A stretch of 64,000 nt of DNA from Heyndrickxia coagulans DSM 1 = ATCC 7050 (GTDB lineage: Bacteria; Bacillota; Bacilli; Bacillales; Bacillaceae_C), in assembly GCF_000290615.1 (NCBI RefSeq), contig NZ_ALAS01000118.1:18670-82669 (forward strand). The letters are read 5' to 3'. The position numbers and the translations under genes were made by a program. Shown piece after piece: positions 17,294-29,254 of this stretch; position 1 is the stretch's first letter; every line of letters starts with the position of its first letter. The notes under the pieces are model-generated. The model did no database searches and had not been told where the DNA came from. It was given only the letters and a program-made list of their open reading frames with translations.

Positions 17294-19009
17294 GTGTGTG
17301 CGAAAGCAAGAATGGATGGCAATGTGAAAACAGCAGAATGTACGGGTGCTGAGGCGCTTGTCCAGTTATTGGTGCGGGAAGGAGTCGAAGTCATGTTCGG
17401 CTATCCGGGGGGTGCGGTTTTACCGATTTACGATGCCCTATACAACCAGCCGGTCAGGCATATCCTGGCCCGGCATGAGCAGGGGGCCATTCACGCGGCA
17501 GAAGGTTACGCGCGCGTTAGCGGAAAACCAGGTGTCGTCATTGCGACTTCGGGCCCGGGGGCAACCAACCTGATCACCGGGATTGCCGATGCGATGATGG
17601 ACTCGCTCCCGCTCGTCGTCTTTACCGGCCAGGTCGGCACTTCCGTCATCGGCTCGGACGCGTTCCAGGAAGCCGATGTTATCGGCATGACGGCCCCGAT
17701 TACCAAGCACAATTACCAGGTAAGGGATTTGCGGGATTTGCCGCGGGTCGTCAAAGAAGCTTTTCATATTGCAAAATCCGGCCGGCCCGGACCGGTGGTG
17801 GTCGATATCCCGAAAGATATCCAGCAGGGCACGGTGGAAATGGGAGAAAACCGGGAAGTATATCTCCCCGGTTACCAGCCGAATACAAGCCCGAATCCGC
17901 TCCAGATTAAAAAGCTTGTGGAAGCTGTCTCTTATTCTGCAAAACCGGTCATATTGGCAGGAGCCGGCATCCTCCATGCAAAGGCGTCTGATCTTTTGCT
18001 CAAGTTCGCGGAAAAGTGCCACATCCCGGTCGTAAACACGCTGCTCGGCCTTGGCAGTTTTCCGTTCAGCCACCCGCTTTTTCTCGGCATGGGCGGCATG
18101 CATGGAACGTATGCGGCAAACATGGCCATTTGCGAGTGCGATCTGCTCATTAATATCGGGGCCCGGTTCGATGACCGACTGACAGGCAACTTAGCCCACT
18201 TTGCCCCGAATGCAATGGTTGTCCATATTGATATCGACCCGGCTGAAATCGGCAAAAATGTCAAAACCGATATCCCGATCGTGGCAGATGCAAAGGAAGC
18301 CTTGCAGAAGATTTGTTCGGAAGATTTGCAAAACGCCGGCACGGATGAGTGGGTCCGCCATGTAAAAGCATACGCCGAAAATTTTCCGCTTTGGTACGAA
18401 GATGACGGCGAGGAATTGTCCCCGCAGCATGTTATTCGAAGAATCCATCATTACACAAACGGAGATGCGATCATTTCGACGGATGTCGGCCAGCATCAGA
18501 TGTGGGCGGCGCAGTATTACGGGTTTGAAAAGCCGCACAAGTGGATTACATCCGGCGGGCTCGGCACGATGGGATTCGGATTTCCGGCCGCAATCGGCGC
18601 GCAAATCGCATGTCCGGACCAACTGGTGGTTTCGATCAGCGGCGACGGCGGCTTCCAGATGACATTACAGGAACTTGCCGTTGTAAAAGAATTAAATCTG
18701 CCGCTCAAGATATTCATTGTGAATAACCAGTATCTCGGCATGGTACGGCAGTGGCAGGAATCTTTCTACGAAGAACGCTATTCCTATTCGACGATCCCGG
18801 TGCAGCCCGATTTTGTCAAACTTGCGGAAAGCTACGGCATCAAAGGCTGCCGCGCAACGAACAACGAAGAACTCGAACAGGTGCTGAAATCCGTTTTCGA
18901 GGATGACGGGCCTGCCGTTGTCGACTGCCGCGTGAAAAGGCTTGGAGCGGTGTTCCCGATGGTCGCGCCGGGTGCAGGCTTGCATGAAATGATGGGGGTG
19001 AAGCCATGA
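17294..19009 (+). CDS. ilvB: Acetolactate synthase large (catalytic) subunit
   Basis: A 571-residue thiamine-diphosphate enzyme that condenses pyruvate with pyruvate or 2-oxobutyrate, the first common step of branched-chain synthesis. [15 protein letters not shown] near residue 55 carries the catalytic Glu. The cofactor motif runs from GDGGFQM to NNQYLGM in the C-terminal domain. GTG 17294 lies 7 nt after AGGAGG. It is the first gene behind the internal T-box, and its TGA overlaps the ilvH ATG (ATGA), implying coupled translation of the two subunits. Confidence 0.96.
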   Translation: MCAKARMDGNVKTAECTGAEALVQLLVREGVEVMFGYPGGAVLPIYDALYNQPVRHILARHEQGAIHAAEGYARVSGKPGVVIATSGPGATNLITGIADAMMDSLPLVVFTGQVGTSVIGSDAFQEADVIGMTAPITKHNYQVRDLRDLPRVVKEAFHIAKSGRPGPVVVDIPKDIQQGTVEMGENREVYLPGYQPNTSPNPLQIKKLVEAVSYSAKPVILAGAGILHAKASDLLLKFAEKCHIPVVNTLLGLGSFPFSHPLFLGMGGMHGTYAANMAICECDLLINIGARFDDRLTGNLAHFAPNAMVVHIDIDPAEIGKNVKTDIPIVADAKEALQKICSEDLQNAGTDEWVRHVKAYAENFPLWYEDDGEELSPQHVIRRIHHYTNGDAIISTDVGQHQMWAAQYYGFEKPHKWITSGGLGTMGFGFPAAIGAQIACPDQLVVSISGDGGFQMTLQELAVVKELNLPLKIFIVNNQYLGMVRQWQESFYEERYSYSTIPVQPDFVKLAESYGIKGCRATNNEELEQVLKSVFEDDGPAVVDCRVKRLGAVFPMVAPGAGLHEMMGVKP

Positions 19010-19527
19010 AGCGGATTGTTGTAGCCACTGTTTTAAACCAGAGCGGGGTGCTGAACAAAATTACCGGCGTTCTCGCAAAGCGGCAGTTTAATATTGACAG
19101 CATTACGGTCGGCCGCACCGAAACGGAGGGCATCTCGCGCATGACCATTGTCGTCAATGTCGAAGACGACAGACAGGCAGAGCAGCTGACAAAACAGCTG
19201 AACAAGCTGATCGATGTGATCAAAGTCCAGGACATCACAGGCCAGGCCATCGTCTCACGGGAACTTGCTTTGATTAAAGTATTGAGCACACCGCAGACGA
19301 GAAGCGAAATCGGCGGGCTTGTCGAACCGTTCCGTGCCTCCATCATAGATGTCAGCAGGGAATCTGTCACCATCCAGGTAACCGGCGACAGCGACAAGGT
19401 GGAGGCGCTCGTTGACCTGCTTAAACCGTACGGCATCAAAGAAATGGTCCGTACCGGGATGACCGCATTTCTGCGCGGCTCGCAAAAACAAGTAACCGAT
19501 TTAAGCTCGTATTCCCTATTAAAATAA
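19006..19527 (+). CDS. ilvH: Acetolactate synthase small (regulatory) subunit
   Basis: A 173-residue subunit with an N-terminal ACT domain ([18 protein letters not shown], glycine-rich loop for valine binding) and a C-terminal ALS_ss_C domain. It activates IlvB and gives feedback inhibition. It overlaps ilvB by 4 nt and is followed 29 nt later by ilvC. Confidence 0.96.
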   Translation: MKRIVVATVLNQSGVLNKITGVLAKRQFNIDSITVGRTETEGISRMTIVVNVEDDRQAEQLTKQLNKLIDVIKVQDITGQAIVSRELALIKVLSTPQTRSEIGGLVEPFRASIIDVSRESVTIQVTGDSDKVEALVDLLKPYGIKEMVRTGMTAFLRGSQKQVTDLSSYSLLK

Positions 19528-19553
19528 AAATCTTGAACTTAAGGAGAGAATGA

Positions 19554-22113
<2,560 letters not shown>

Positions 22114-22132
22114 TTTTCGGGGAGGAACGACA

Positions 22133-23233
22133 ATGAAAATGAAACTGGCCGTACTGCCCGGCGATGGGATCGGGCCGGAAGTGATGGATGCAGCGATCCG
22201 CGTTTTAAAAACAGTGTTGGACAATGACGGGCATGAAGCCGTTTTTGAAAATGCGCTGATTGGGGGCGCCGCCATTGATGAAGCGGGGACGCCCCTACCG
22301 GAAGAAACGCTTGACATTTGCCGCAGGAGCGATGCCATTTTGCTCGGCGCGGTAGGGGGGCCGAAATGGGATCATAACCCGGCTTCCCTCCGCCCGGAAA
22401 AAGGCCTGCTCGGGCTCCGGAAAGAAATGGGGCTGTTTGCGAACCTGCGCCCGGTTAAAGCATATGCCACACTTTTAAACGCATCGCCTTTAAAACGGGA
22501 ACGTGTGGAAAACGTCGATCTTGTTATTGTCCGCGAACTGACGGGCGGCCTCTATTTTGGGCGCCCGAGTGAAAGGCGCGGGCCGGGCGAGAATGAAGTG
22601 GTAGACACGCTTGCCTATACAAGGGAAGAGATTGAAAGAATTATTGAGAAAGCATTCCAGCTTGCCCAAATCAGAAGAAAAAAACTGGCATCCGTCGATA
22701 AGGCGAATGTGCTGGAATCAAGCAGAATGTGGCGCGAAATTGCGGAAGAAACCGCGAAAAAGTATCCGGACGTGGAATTGAGCCATATGCTTGTCGACTC
22801 AACTTCGATGCAGCTGATTGCAAATCCGGGCCAATTTGATGTCATTGTAACAGAGAATATGTTCGGCGATATTTTAAGCGATGAAGCGTCCGTGATTACC
22901 GGCAGCCTCGGCATGTTGCCATCCGCAAGCCTCCGTTCCGACCGGTTCGGCATGTATGAACCGGTCCACGGCTCCGCGCCGGATATTGCCGGGCAGGGAA
23001 AAGCCAACCCGCTCGGGACAGTGCTGTCAGCGGCTTTGATGCTCCGTTATTCGTTCGGGCTTGAGAAAGAAGCGGCGGCCATTGAAAAAGCAGTGGATGA
23101 TGTGCTTCAAGACGGCTATTGTACAGGCGATTTGCAGGTGGCAAACGGAAAAGTGGTCAGTACAATTGAGCTCACAGACCGGCTGATCGAAAAATTAAAT
23201 AACAGCGCAGCCCGTCCGCGCATTTTTCAATAA
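22133..23233 (+). CDS. leuB: 3-isopropylmalate dehydrogenase
   Basis: A 366-residue NAD-dependent decarboxylating dehydrogenase. The N-terminus LAVLPGDGIGPEV, the RELTGGLYFG substrate loop and the EPVHGSAPDIAG nucleotide loop are diagnostic. The frame is open back to 22055, but ATG 22133 follows GGGGAGG at a good distance and matches the family start. It follows leuA by 19 nt. Confidence 0.96.
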   Translation: MKMKLAVLPGDGIGPEVMDAAIRVLKTVLDNDGHEAVFENALIGGAAIDEAGTPLPEETLDICRRSDAILLGAVGGPKWDHNPASLRPEKGLLGLRKEMGLFANLRPVKAYATLLNASPLKRERVENVDLVIVRELTGGLYFGRPSERRGPGENEVVDTLAYTREEIERIIEKAFQLAQIRRKKLASVDKANVLESSRMWREIAEETAKKYPDVELSHMLVDSTSMQLIANPGQFDVIVTENMFGDILSDEASVITGSLGMLPSASLRSDRFGMYEPVHGSAPDIAGQGKANPLGTVLSAALMLRYSFGLEKEAAAIEKAVDDVLQDGYCTGDLQVANGKVVSTIELTDRLIEKLNNSAARPRIFQ

Positions 23234-23396
23234 GAGGGCGTATCTTTCAATAAAAAAGGATTTGGCAAGTGGCAGTTTACAGCGGTGCACGTTTTCTGGA
23301 TGGAAAAACAGCACGGATTTTTAATCATGAAAAAAGGAATTGGCAAAACGGAGATTGATCTCCAAAAAACGAAAAGCGGCAGATGGGAGTGATACG

Positions 23397-24812
23397 ATGG
23401 CACCGAAAACGATTATCGATAAAATATGGGAAAACCATTTGGTCCACCGCGAAGAAGGGAAGCCGGACCTGCTCTATATTGATTTGCACCTTGTCCATGA
23501 GGTCACGTCCCCGCAGGCGTTTGAGGGGCTGCGGATAAACGGCCGCAAAGTGCGGAGGCCGGATCTAACCTTTGCCACCGTTGATCATAATGTTGCGACA
23601 ACAAGGGGCCGGATTTCAAAAGACCCGGTCTCGAAAAAACAAATGTCCACTTTGGAAAAAAACTGTGGGGAATTCGGCATCCCGCTTGCCGGCATCAACC
23701 ATCCGGACCAGGGGATCGTCCACGTCATCGGGCCGGAACTGGGGCTCACCCAGCCCGGGAAAACGATTGTATGCGGCGATTCCCACACGTCCACGCACGG
23801 TGCATTTGGCGCCATTGCTTTCGGAATCGGCACGAGTGAAGTGGAACACGTGTTGGCGACCCAGACATTATGGCAAAAGCGCCCGAAAACGATGCAGATC
23901 AAAATCAACGGCAAACTCGGGCCGGGCGTGACGGCTAAAGATTTAATCCTTGCCATCATTGCCAAATTCGGGATTGGCGTCGGCACCGGCCATATTGTCG
24001 AATACACCGGCGAAGCGATCCGCAATTTGTCAATGGAAGAGCGGATGATCGTCTGCAATATGTCGATTGAAGCAGGAGCCAGGGCAGGGTTGATCAGCCC
24101 GGATGAAACGACCATTTCCTTTTTGCGCGGAAGGAAATATGCGCCGAAGGAAGATTTTGAAGAAAAAGCGGCATACTGGCTCTCGCTGGCATCAGATGAA
24201 GGCGCCGTCTATGACAAAACGCTTGAAATGGATGCAGCAGAAATTGAGCCGCAGGTCACTTGGGGCACGAACCCTTCCATGTGCCTCCCGGTCAGTGAAA
24301 AACTGCCTGATCCGGCTGAAATCAACGATCCCGGCGAACGGCAGGCGGTTGAAAAAGCGTTGCAATACATGGGCCTTGAGCCGGGGATGAAGATTACAGA
24401 CATCCCTGTCCAGCATGTATTTATCGGTTCATGCACGAACTCGCGGCTTGCCGATTTGCGGGCTGCAGCGGAAATTGTAAAGGGACGGCATGTAAGAGAA
24501 GGAGTCCGGGCCCTCATTGTTCCAGGGTCGCAAAGCGTGAAAGCACAGGCGGAAGAAGAAGGACTTGACAAAATATTTACGGAAGCCGGGTTTGAATGGC
24601 GCGAGTCGGGCTGCAGCATGTGCCTTGCGATGAATGATGATATTGTCCCGGCCGGAGAACGATGCGCTTCAACATCGAACCGCAATTTCGAAGGCCGGCA
24701 GGGGACTGGCGCCAGAACGCATCTTGTCAGCCCGGAGATGGCCGCAGCCGCCGCCATTTACGGCAAATTTGTCGATGTCCGGAAGCTCGGCCAGACTGTG
24801 CCGGCCCGCTAA
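23397..24812 (+). CDS. leuC: Isopropylmalate isomerase large subunit
   Basis: A 471-residue aconitase-family subunit, the usual LeuC length. Cysteines for the 4Fe-4S cluster are in FIGSCTNSR and [10 protein letters not shown]. With LeuD it interconverts 2- and 3-isopropylmalate. ATG 23397 behind GGGAGTG is chosen over an upstream open extension to 23340. The 163 bp between leuB and leuC hold no gene; two similar strings with the core AAAAAAGGAWTTGGCAA sit there about 90 bp apart, with no role I can assign. Confidence 0.95.
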   Translation: MAPKTIIDKIWENHLVHREEGKPDLLYIDLHLVHEVTSPQAFEGLRINGRKVRRPDLTFATVDHNVATTRGRISKDPVSKKQMSTLEKNCGEFGIPLAGINHPDQGIVHVIGPELGLTQPGKTIVCGDSHTSTHGAFGAIAFGIGTSEVEHVLATQTLWQKRPKTMQIKINGKLGPGVTAKDLILAIIAKFGIGVGTGHIVEYTGEAIRNLSMEERMIVCNMSIEAGARAGLISPDETTISFLRGRKYAPKEDFEEKAAYWLSLASDEGAVYDKTLEMDAAEIEPQVTWGTNPSMCLPVSEKLPDPAEINDPGERQAVEKALQYMGLEPGMKITDIPVQHVFIGSCTNSRLADLRAAAEIVKGRHVREGVRALIVPGSQSVKAQAEEEGLDKIFTEAGFEWRESGCSMCLAMNDDIVPAGERCASTSNRNFEGRQGTGARTHLVSPEMAAAAAIYGKFVDVRKLGQTVPAR

Positions 24813-24896
24813 ATGGCGGCATGGCGCGCTGCTTCTTTTGCAGCAGGCAGCAGAAGTAAATTCATTCATCTATACGGAGAGAGGGGGCAAAAGCAA

Positions 24897-25487
24897 ATGG
24901 AGCCATTTCAAACTTTTTCAGGGCTCGTATTCCCATTGGACCGAAAAAATGTCGATACCGACCAGATCATTCCAAAACAGTTTTTGAAACGGATTGAGCG
25001 CAAGGGATTCGGGGAATGTCTGTTTTACAACTGGCGCTTCGATGAAAACGGAAATAAAAGGGAAGATTTTCCTTTAAATGATCCGAAATACGAGGGAGCA
25101 CAGATTTTAGTGGCAGGCGACAACTTCGGATGCGGCTCTTCACGGGAGCACGCGCCGTGGGCCTTGCAGGATTACGGCTTTAAAGTGGTCATCGCAACAA
25201 GTTTTGCTGATATTTTCCATAATAACTGTCTGAAAAACGGGATTTTAACCGTAGAGTTGCCGGAAGAAGAAGTGCGCGAGTTGATTGGCAAGGCACAGGC
25301 AGAACGGCTCGTTTTAACGGTTGATCTTGAAAAACAAGTGGTATTAACGGGAGAAAAGTCCATCCACTTTGACATTGATCCGTATCCGAAGAATATGCTG
25401 TTAAAGGGACTGGATGAAATCGGGCTGACATTATTGCTTGAAGATGAAATTTCAAAATTTGAAGCGTCTGAAAACGCAGGAGTGTGA
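24897..25487 (+). CDS. leuD: Isopropylmalate isomerase small subunit
   Basis: A 196-residue swivel-domain partner of LeuC with the family motif GDNFGCGSSREHAPWAL near residue 75 and NVDTDQIIPKQF near the N-terminus. ATG 24897 has GAGAGAGGGGG upstream; the open frame back to 24813 is non-homologous. It runs into ilvA. Confidence 0.95.
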   Translation: MEPFQTFSGLVFPLDRKNVDTDQIIPKQFLKRIERKGFGECLFYNWRFDENGNKREDFPLNDPKYEGAQILVAGDNFGCGSSREHAPWALQDYGFKVVIATSFADIFHNNCLKNGILTVELPEEEVRELIGKAQAERLVLTVDLEKQVVLTGEKSIHFDIDPYPKNMLLKGLDEIGLTLLLEDEISKFEASENAGV

Positions 25488-26496
25488 CGGGAACAATGGG
25501 GATTTCTTACAAACGAAAGACATTGTAGCAGCATTTGAAAACTTATTGCCGGTCGTGCACCGGACGCCGTTGAACGAATCGGCGACATTCAATGAAATGG
25601 CAGGAACAAGGCTTTACTTTAAAATGGAGAACCTGCAGCGCACCGGGTCTTTTAAAATCAGGGGCGCACTGAATAAAATTACGAACCTGGCAGGGGATGC
25701 GAGAAAAAACGGCGTGATTGCGGCATCGGCGGGCAACCATGCGCAGGGTGTCGCTTTTTCGGCAACGAAACAGGGGTTGAAGGCAAAAATATATATGCCG
25801 GAAAAAACGCCGCTTGCCAAAGTGTTGGCAACAAAGGCGTATGGCGCGGAAGTCGTGCTGACCGGCGAATCCTTTCAGGAAGCGTATGAAGCAGCTGTGT
25901 TGGACCAGCAAATCACAGGCGCAACGTTTATTCACCCGTTTGACGATTATGAAGTGATGGCCGGCCAGGGCACGATTGCCCTCGAAATGATCCAGCAATG
26001 CGCGGATCTTGATACGGTTGTGATTCCGGTCGGGGGCGGCGGTTTAATTGCTGGCATGGCCTGCCTCCTGAAAAATTATGATCCGAAAATCCGCGTCATC
26101 GGCGTGCAGTCCGAGGGGGCGCCTGCTGTTTATAACCGCTTTAAAGGGATGGGAAACAGTCGGCTCGAACATGTTTCGGGCATCGCGGACGGCATTCTTG
26201 TAAAAGAGACCGGCCAGCTGACTTTTCCGTTAATCAGCAAGTATGTGGATGATGTCGTGACGGTGAGCGATGAAGACATTGCCATTGCCATCATTTATAT
26301 GCTCGAACGTGAAAAAATGTTTGTCGAAGGGGCAGGAGCGGCGGCTTTCGCGGCTGTATTAAGCGGCAAAGTTGGCGTTTCGGGAAAGCATATTGGCATT
26401 GTTGTAAGCGGCGGAAATGCTGATCTGGATAAAATCTCCCACTTCAAACGGCTGGCTGCGGCCGGCAAAAAAAAACATAAGGTTGTTTCGCTTTAG
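25444..26496 (+). CDS. ilvA: Threonine deaminase, short form without regulatory domain
   Basis: A PLP enzyme converting threonine to 2-oxobutyrate for isoleucine synthesis. The PLP Lys is in TGSFKIRGA, SAGNHAQG is the substrate loop and GGGGL the phosphate-binding loop. The protein ends at about 350 residues shortly after VVSGGNAD, so the C-terminal ACT-like domain that binds isoleucine in B. subtilis IlvA (422 aa) is absent, as in catabolic TdcB. The start is uncertain. ATG 25444 is in frame but lies inside leuD with a poor Shine-Dalgarno sequence, whereas AGGAG at 25478-25482 points to ATG 25496, which is one base out of frame because of a G4 run. Confidence 0.88.
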   Translation: MKFQNLKRLKTQECDGNNGDFLQTKDIVAAFENLLPVVHRTPLNESATFNEMAGTRLYFKMENLQRTGSFKIRGALNKITNLAGDARKNGVIAASAGNHAQGVAFSATKQGLKAKIYMPEKTPLAKVLATKAYGAEVVLTGESFQEAYEAAVLDQQITGATFIHPFDDYEVMAGQGTIALEMIQQCADLDTVVIPVGGGGLIAGMACLLKNYDPKIRVIGVQSEGAPAVYNRFKGMGNSRLEHVSGIADGILVKETGQLTFPLISKYVDDVVTVSDEDIAIAIIYMLEREKMFVEGAGAAAFAAVLSGKVGVSGKHIGIVVSGGNADLDKISHFKRLAAAGKKKHKVVSL

Positions 26497-26512
26497 AACC
26501 GGGCACCAGCAG

Positions 26513-26566
26513 GCCGGGGCATGCCAGGCGTGTTCACCAGGCTTGCCCCGGGGCGCCTTTTCTTTA
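26513..26566 (+). terminator. Terminator of the ilv-leu operon
   Basis: CCGGGGCA (26514-26521) pairs with TGCCCCGG (26544-26551), with further GCC/GGC pairing inside, followed by a T-rich tail. Confidence 0.75.
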
Positions 26567-26643
26567 ATGCAGGCCGAAAAGTGAAAAAACGATACAAAAA
26601 AACAGCATCCTTTGTTACACTGATGTAGGAAAGAGGTGAAGAG

Positions 26644-27774
26644 ATGATTCAAACGGTATTATTTGATGTGGACGGGGTATTGCTGAGCGAGGAACGTTAT
26701 TTTGACGCATCCGGCTTGACCGTCTGGGAATTGATACATAGCGGCCATTATTTAGGGCTCGCACCGGAACAATTTAAAACAGCCTTAACAGATGAGGAAA
26801 TCAGGCGGATCCGGGCTGATGTTTTTCAGCATGATGAAGTGTTGCGGTTTTTAAAATCGCGCGGCATGAACGCCAACTGGGATATGATTTATTTGACGTT
26901 CACCTGCCAGCTGTTACACTTGCTTTCGCAAATAAAGGAAGAGGAAGCAGGCCGGATCCGCGGCTGGCTGGCGCGTGAAATCGATTATGAAACGCTTCAT
27001 GAAATCCGCGGGGTGCTTGCACACTATCCGGTTGAAACCGACTACGGCATATTTTTAAACTGGTTTGCAAAGAGGCCCGAAACAAAACAGGATTTGTTGA
27101 AAGTGCTGGACCAGCTTGCTTATGAAATCTTCGGGCTTACAGATACGCAGCTTGGCAAAAAAGGCGCGCTCTGGTCGGTGTGCGAGCAGATTTCCCAGGA
27201 ATGGTATGTCGGCGACCAAAATATTATGGCCTCTACCGGGAAGCCGAGCGTGCAAACGGGGAAAAAAGGCTTTCTCGATGAAGAGATCCCGCTTGCCGAA
27301 CCGGAAAAAATCGGTGCCTTGTTTTCCTTTTTGGCGGAGAAAGGGCTGAAACTCGGCGTCGGCACGGGGAGGCCGCAGCTTGAAACGTACGGGCCGTTCC
27401 GGGCGCTTGGCTGGCTGCCGCTGTTTCATGAGGCGCATATCGTGACGGCGGACGACGTTTTAAAGGCGGAAGAGGAGCTTGGAGGCCATACGCCGCTTGC
27501 AAAGCCGAATCCTTTTACCTACCTGCTTGCTTTAAAAGGGAAAAACACGCCCACCCGCGACTGTGCGGAATGCAGCCTCCCGCTTGAAAACGGGCAGGAA
27601 ATCCTGATTGTCGGGGACTCGCTCGCGGACCTGCTTGCTGCAAAAAAAATAGGCGCCCAATTTGCCGGCATCTTAACCGGCTTGTCCGGAAAAGAAGCAA
27701 AAGCCGAATTTGAAGAACACGGGGCAGATTATATTTTTGAGAATGTAGTAGGCCTCAAAAACATATTTTTGTAG
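26644..27774 (+). CDS. HAD-superfamily hydrolase, unknown substrate
   Basis: A 376-residue protein with all four haloacid dehalogenase motifs: DVDGV at residues 8-12, GVGTGRP near 240, AKPNPFT near 285 and GDSLADL near 330. The unusually long insert between motifs I and II (about 230 residues) would form a large helical cap that decides substrate choice. It has an AAAGAGG Shine-Dalgarno sequence and its own terminator. The substrate is unknown; nothing nearby indicates one. Confidence 0.8.
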   Translation: MIQTVLFDVDGVLLSEERYFDASGLTVWELIHSGHYLGLAPEQFKTALTDEEIRRIRADVFQHDEVLRFLKSRGMNANWDMIYLTFTCQLLHLLSQIKEEEAGRIRGWLAREIDYETLHEIRGVLAHYPVETDYGIFLNWFAKRPETKQDLLKVLDQLAYEIFGLTDTQLGKKGALWSVCEQISQEWYVGDQNIMASTGKPSVQTGKKGFLDEEIPLAEPEKIGALFSFLAEKGLKLGVGTGRPQLETYGPFRALGWLPLFHEAHIVTADDVLKAEEELGGHTPLAKPNPFTYLLALKGKNTPTRDCAECSLPLENGQEILIVGDSLADLLAAKKIGAQFAGILTGLSGKEAKAEFEEHGADYIFENVVGLKNIFL

Positions 27775-27778
27775 ACTG

Positions 27779-27809
27779 CTGGGGTATGCTGAGGCATGCC
27801 TCTTTTTCG
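27779..27809 (+). terminator. Terminator of the HAD gene
   Basis: GGTATGC and GCATGCC form a short stem with one G-U pair around TGAG, followed by CTTTTTC. No gene is visible from here to the promoter at 27967. Confidence 0.55.
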
Positions 27810-27966
27810 CAGGATATTCCGCGCCGTAAAAAACGGCAATTTCCGAAAAAATTTTTTTGCAGGGAAACCTTACATGATCACTTTATTAATATAGTGTAAT
27901 TTTTCCAGTTCCTCTATAAAAACGGGATGAAAAGTTTGGAAAAATATTTTTAAATAAAATTAAATG

Positions 27967-27995
27967 TTGACTTTATTTTAAAATTAATGTAATAT
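27967..27995 (+). promoter_or_regulatory. Promoter of the PTS_EIIC-like gene
   Basis: TTGACT (27967-27972) and TAATAT (27990-27995) are spaced 17 bp apart in a very AT-rich stretch. A 5' leader of about 130 nt follows; it contains a 22-codon frame (28029-28097) but no riboswitch class I recognise. Confidence 0.65.
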
Positions 27996-28132
27996 TTCAA
28001 CATCACAAAAGAAGGAGCAGAAATCAAGGTGGAAACCCGTAAGAACCTTCATTTTGCGGAAATCGTTGAAGTCCTGAAAATAAAACAGAAACGGTGATCT
28101 TTTAATTCGGAGTATTTCAAGGAGTGGGAAAG

Positions 28133-29161
28133 ATGAAACAAGCAACTAAAGATTATGTAATTGACAGGGCATATAAAGCATCGGCCGGGGTAGCAAACGC
28201 TGTGCTCGTGACTTTGGGGCTGGGCCTTTTGTTTGAAACGTTCGGGAAATTCCTCGGCTGGGACGGCTTTTTGGCCATCGGGGCGGCGACGAAATCGCTG
28301 TTGGCGCCGGCCATCGGCGCAGGGATTGCATATCAGCTTGGCGGCAATACATTGGTCATTTTCAGTTCGATGGCTTGTGCGGCGGTTGGCGGAAATGCGA
28401 TCGGCACCACCCAGGACGGCTTGATTACGATTGTCACCGGACAGCCTGTAAGTGCTGTGCTGGCTGCAGTTGTTGCAACGTGGGTCGGGAAGCGCGTGTC
28501 CGGCAAAACGAAGCTCGATATGATGGCAATTCCGTTTGCCGCCATTCTTGCCGGCGGTGTTGCCGGCGTTGGCCTTGCTGCTGTCACCACGCCGTTTTTG
28601 CAATGGCTGAGCGGTGAAATTACGGCCTCTGTACAAGGTTCGCCGCTTTTCGGTTCAATGGTTGTATCGCTCGTCTGGAGCATCCTGCTCATGTCACCTG
28701 CTTCTTCGGCCGCGCTTGCCATTGCGTTGCAGCTTGATCCGGTATCCAGCGCAGCTGCACTGATCGGCTGTACGGTCCAGTTTGTCGGTTTTACGGCAAT
28801 GTCGCTGAAACAAAATGACTGGGGCGGCAATATTGCACAGTCCTTGATTACGCCAAAAGTCCAGTTCCCAAATTTGGTGAAAAATCCGCGCCTTGTCATT
28901 CCGCCGTTTGTTTCGTCGCTCATTTGCGCGCCGGTTGCAACGATGATGTTTCACTTGAAAGTGCCGTATGAACTCGGCGGGCTCGGCCTGAATTCATTAA
29001 TTGCGCCGCTTAATATTCTCGCCAACCAGGGAACCGGCCCGCTGCTTGCTTATGTTGCGGCAGGTGTGATTTTACCCATTTTTACGACGCTCGGCATCTA
29101 TCATTTCCTTAAATTGTTCGGCTGGGCAAAAGCCGGCGACCTCAGAATGGAAGTCCAATAA
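28133..29161 (+). CDS. PTS_EIIC_2-type membrane protein (PfoR-like)
   Basis: A 342-residue polytopic membrane protein with about nine hydrophobic segments. It resembles the PTS_EIIC_2 family (PfoR-like), a group of IIC-type transporters without recognisable IIA or IIB domains. Glycine/alanine-rich helices such as APAIGAGIAYQLGG and MSPASSAALAIALQL are typical. No EIIA, EIIB or sugar-metabolic genes are adjacent, so substrate and phosphorylation dependence are unknown. ATG 28133 follows AAGGAGTGG; GTG 28124 lies within that Shine-Dalgarno sequence. Confidence 0.7.
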   Translation: MKQATKDYVIDRAYKASAGVANAVLVTLGLGLLFETFGKFLGWDGFLAIGAATKSLLAPAIGAGIAYQLGGNTLVIFSSMACAAVGGNAIGTTQDGLITIVTGQPVSAVLAAVVATWVGKRVSGKTKLDMMAIPFAAILAGGVAGVGLAAVTTPFLQWLSGEITASVQGSPLFGSMVVSLVWSILLMSPASSAALAIALQLDPVSSAAALIGCTVQFVGFTAMSLKQNDWGGNIAQSLITPKVQFPNLVKNPRLVIPPFVSSLICAPVATMMFHLKVPYELGGLGLNSLIAPLNILANQGTGPLLAYVAAGVILPIFTTLGIYHFLKLFGWAKAGDLRMEVQ

Positions 29162-29172
29162 TACCGGAAAGT

Positions 29173-29200
29173 AAAGCCGGGCCGTACAAGCCCGGTTTTT
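29173..29200 (+). terminator. Terminator of the PTS_EIIC-like gene
   Basis: AAAGCCGGGC pairs with GCCCGGTTTT (one G-U pair) and ends in a T-run. Confidence 0.8.
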
Positions 29201-29211
29201 GCCTGTATCCG

Positions 29212-29252
29212 AAAAAAAAAGCATTCACAGCGTTTTGCCGTGAATGCTTTTT
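29212..29252 (-). terminator. Terminator of serA
   Basis: AAAGCATTCAC (29218-29228) pairs with GTGAATGCTTT (29240-29250). On the minus strand the stem is followed by a run of Ts; the plus strand also has Ts. Confidence 0.88.
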
Positions 29253-29254
29253 AT

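Noticed and set aside
23340..23396. N-terminal extension of leuC
   Set aside because: The extension is basic and non-homologous; ATG 23397 has its own Shine-Dalgarno sequence and gives the usual LeuC length.
24209..24757. 182-codon minus-strand frame inside leuC, and similar long antisense frames in gltA, glgP, ilvD and the chemoreceptor gene
   Set aside because: They lie wholly antisense to strongly conserved genes and have no Shine-Dalgarno sequence; long shadow frames are common opposite such genes.
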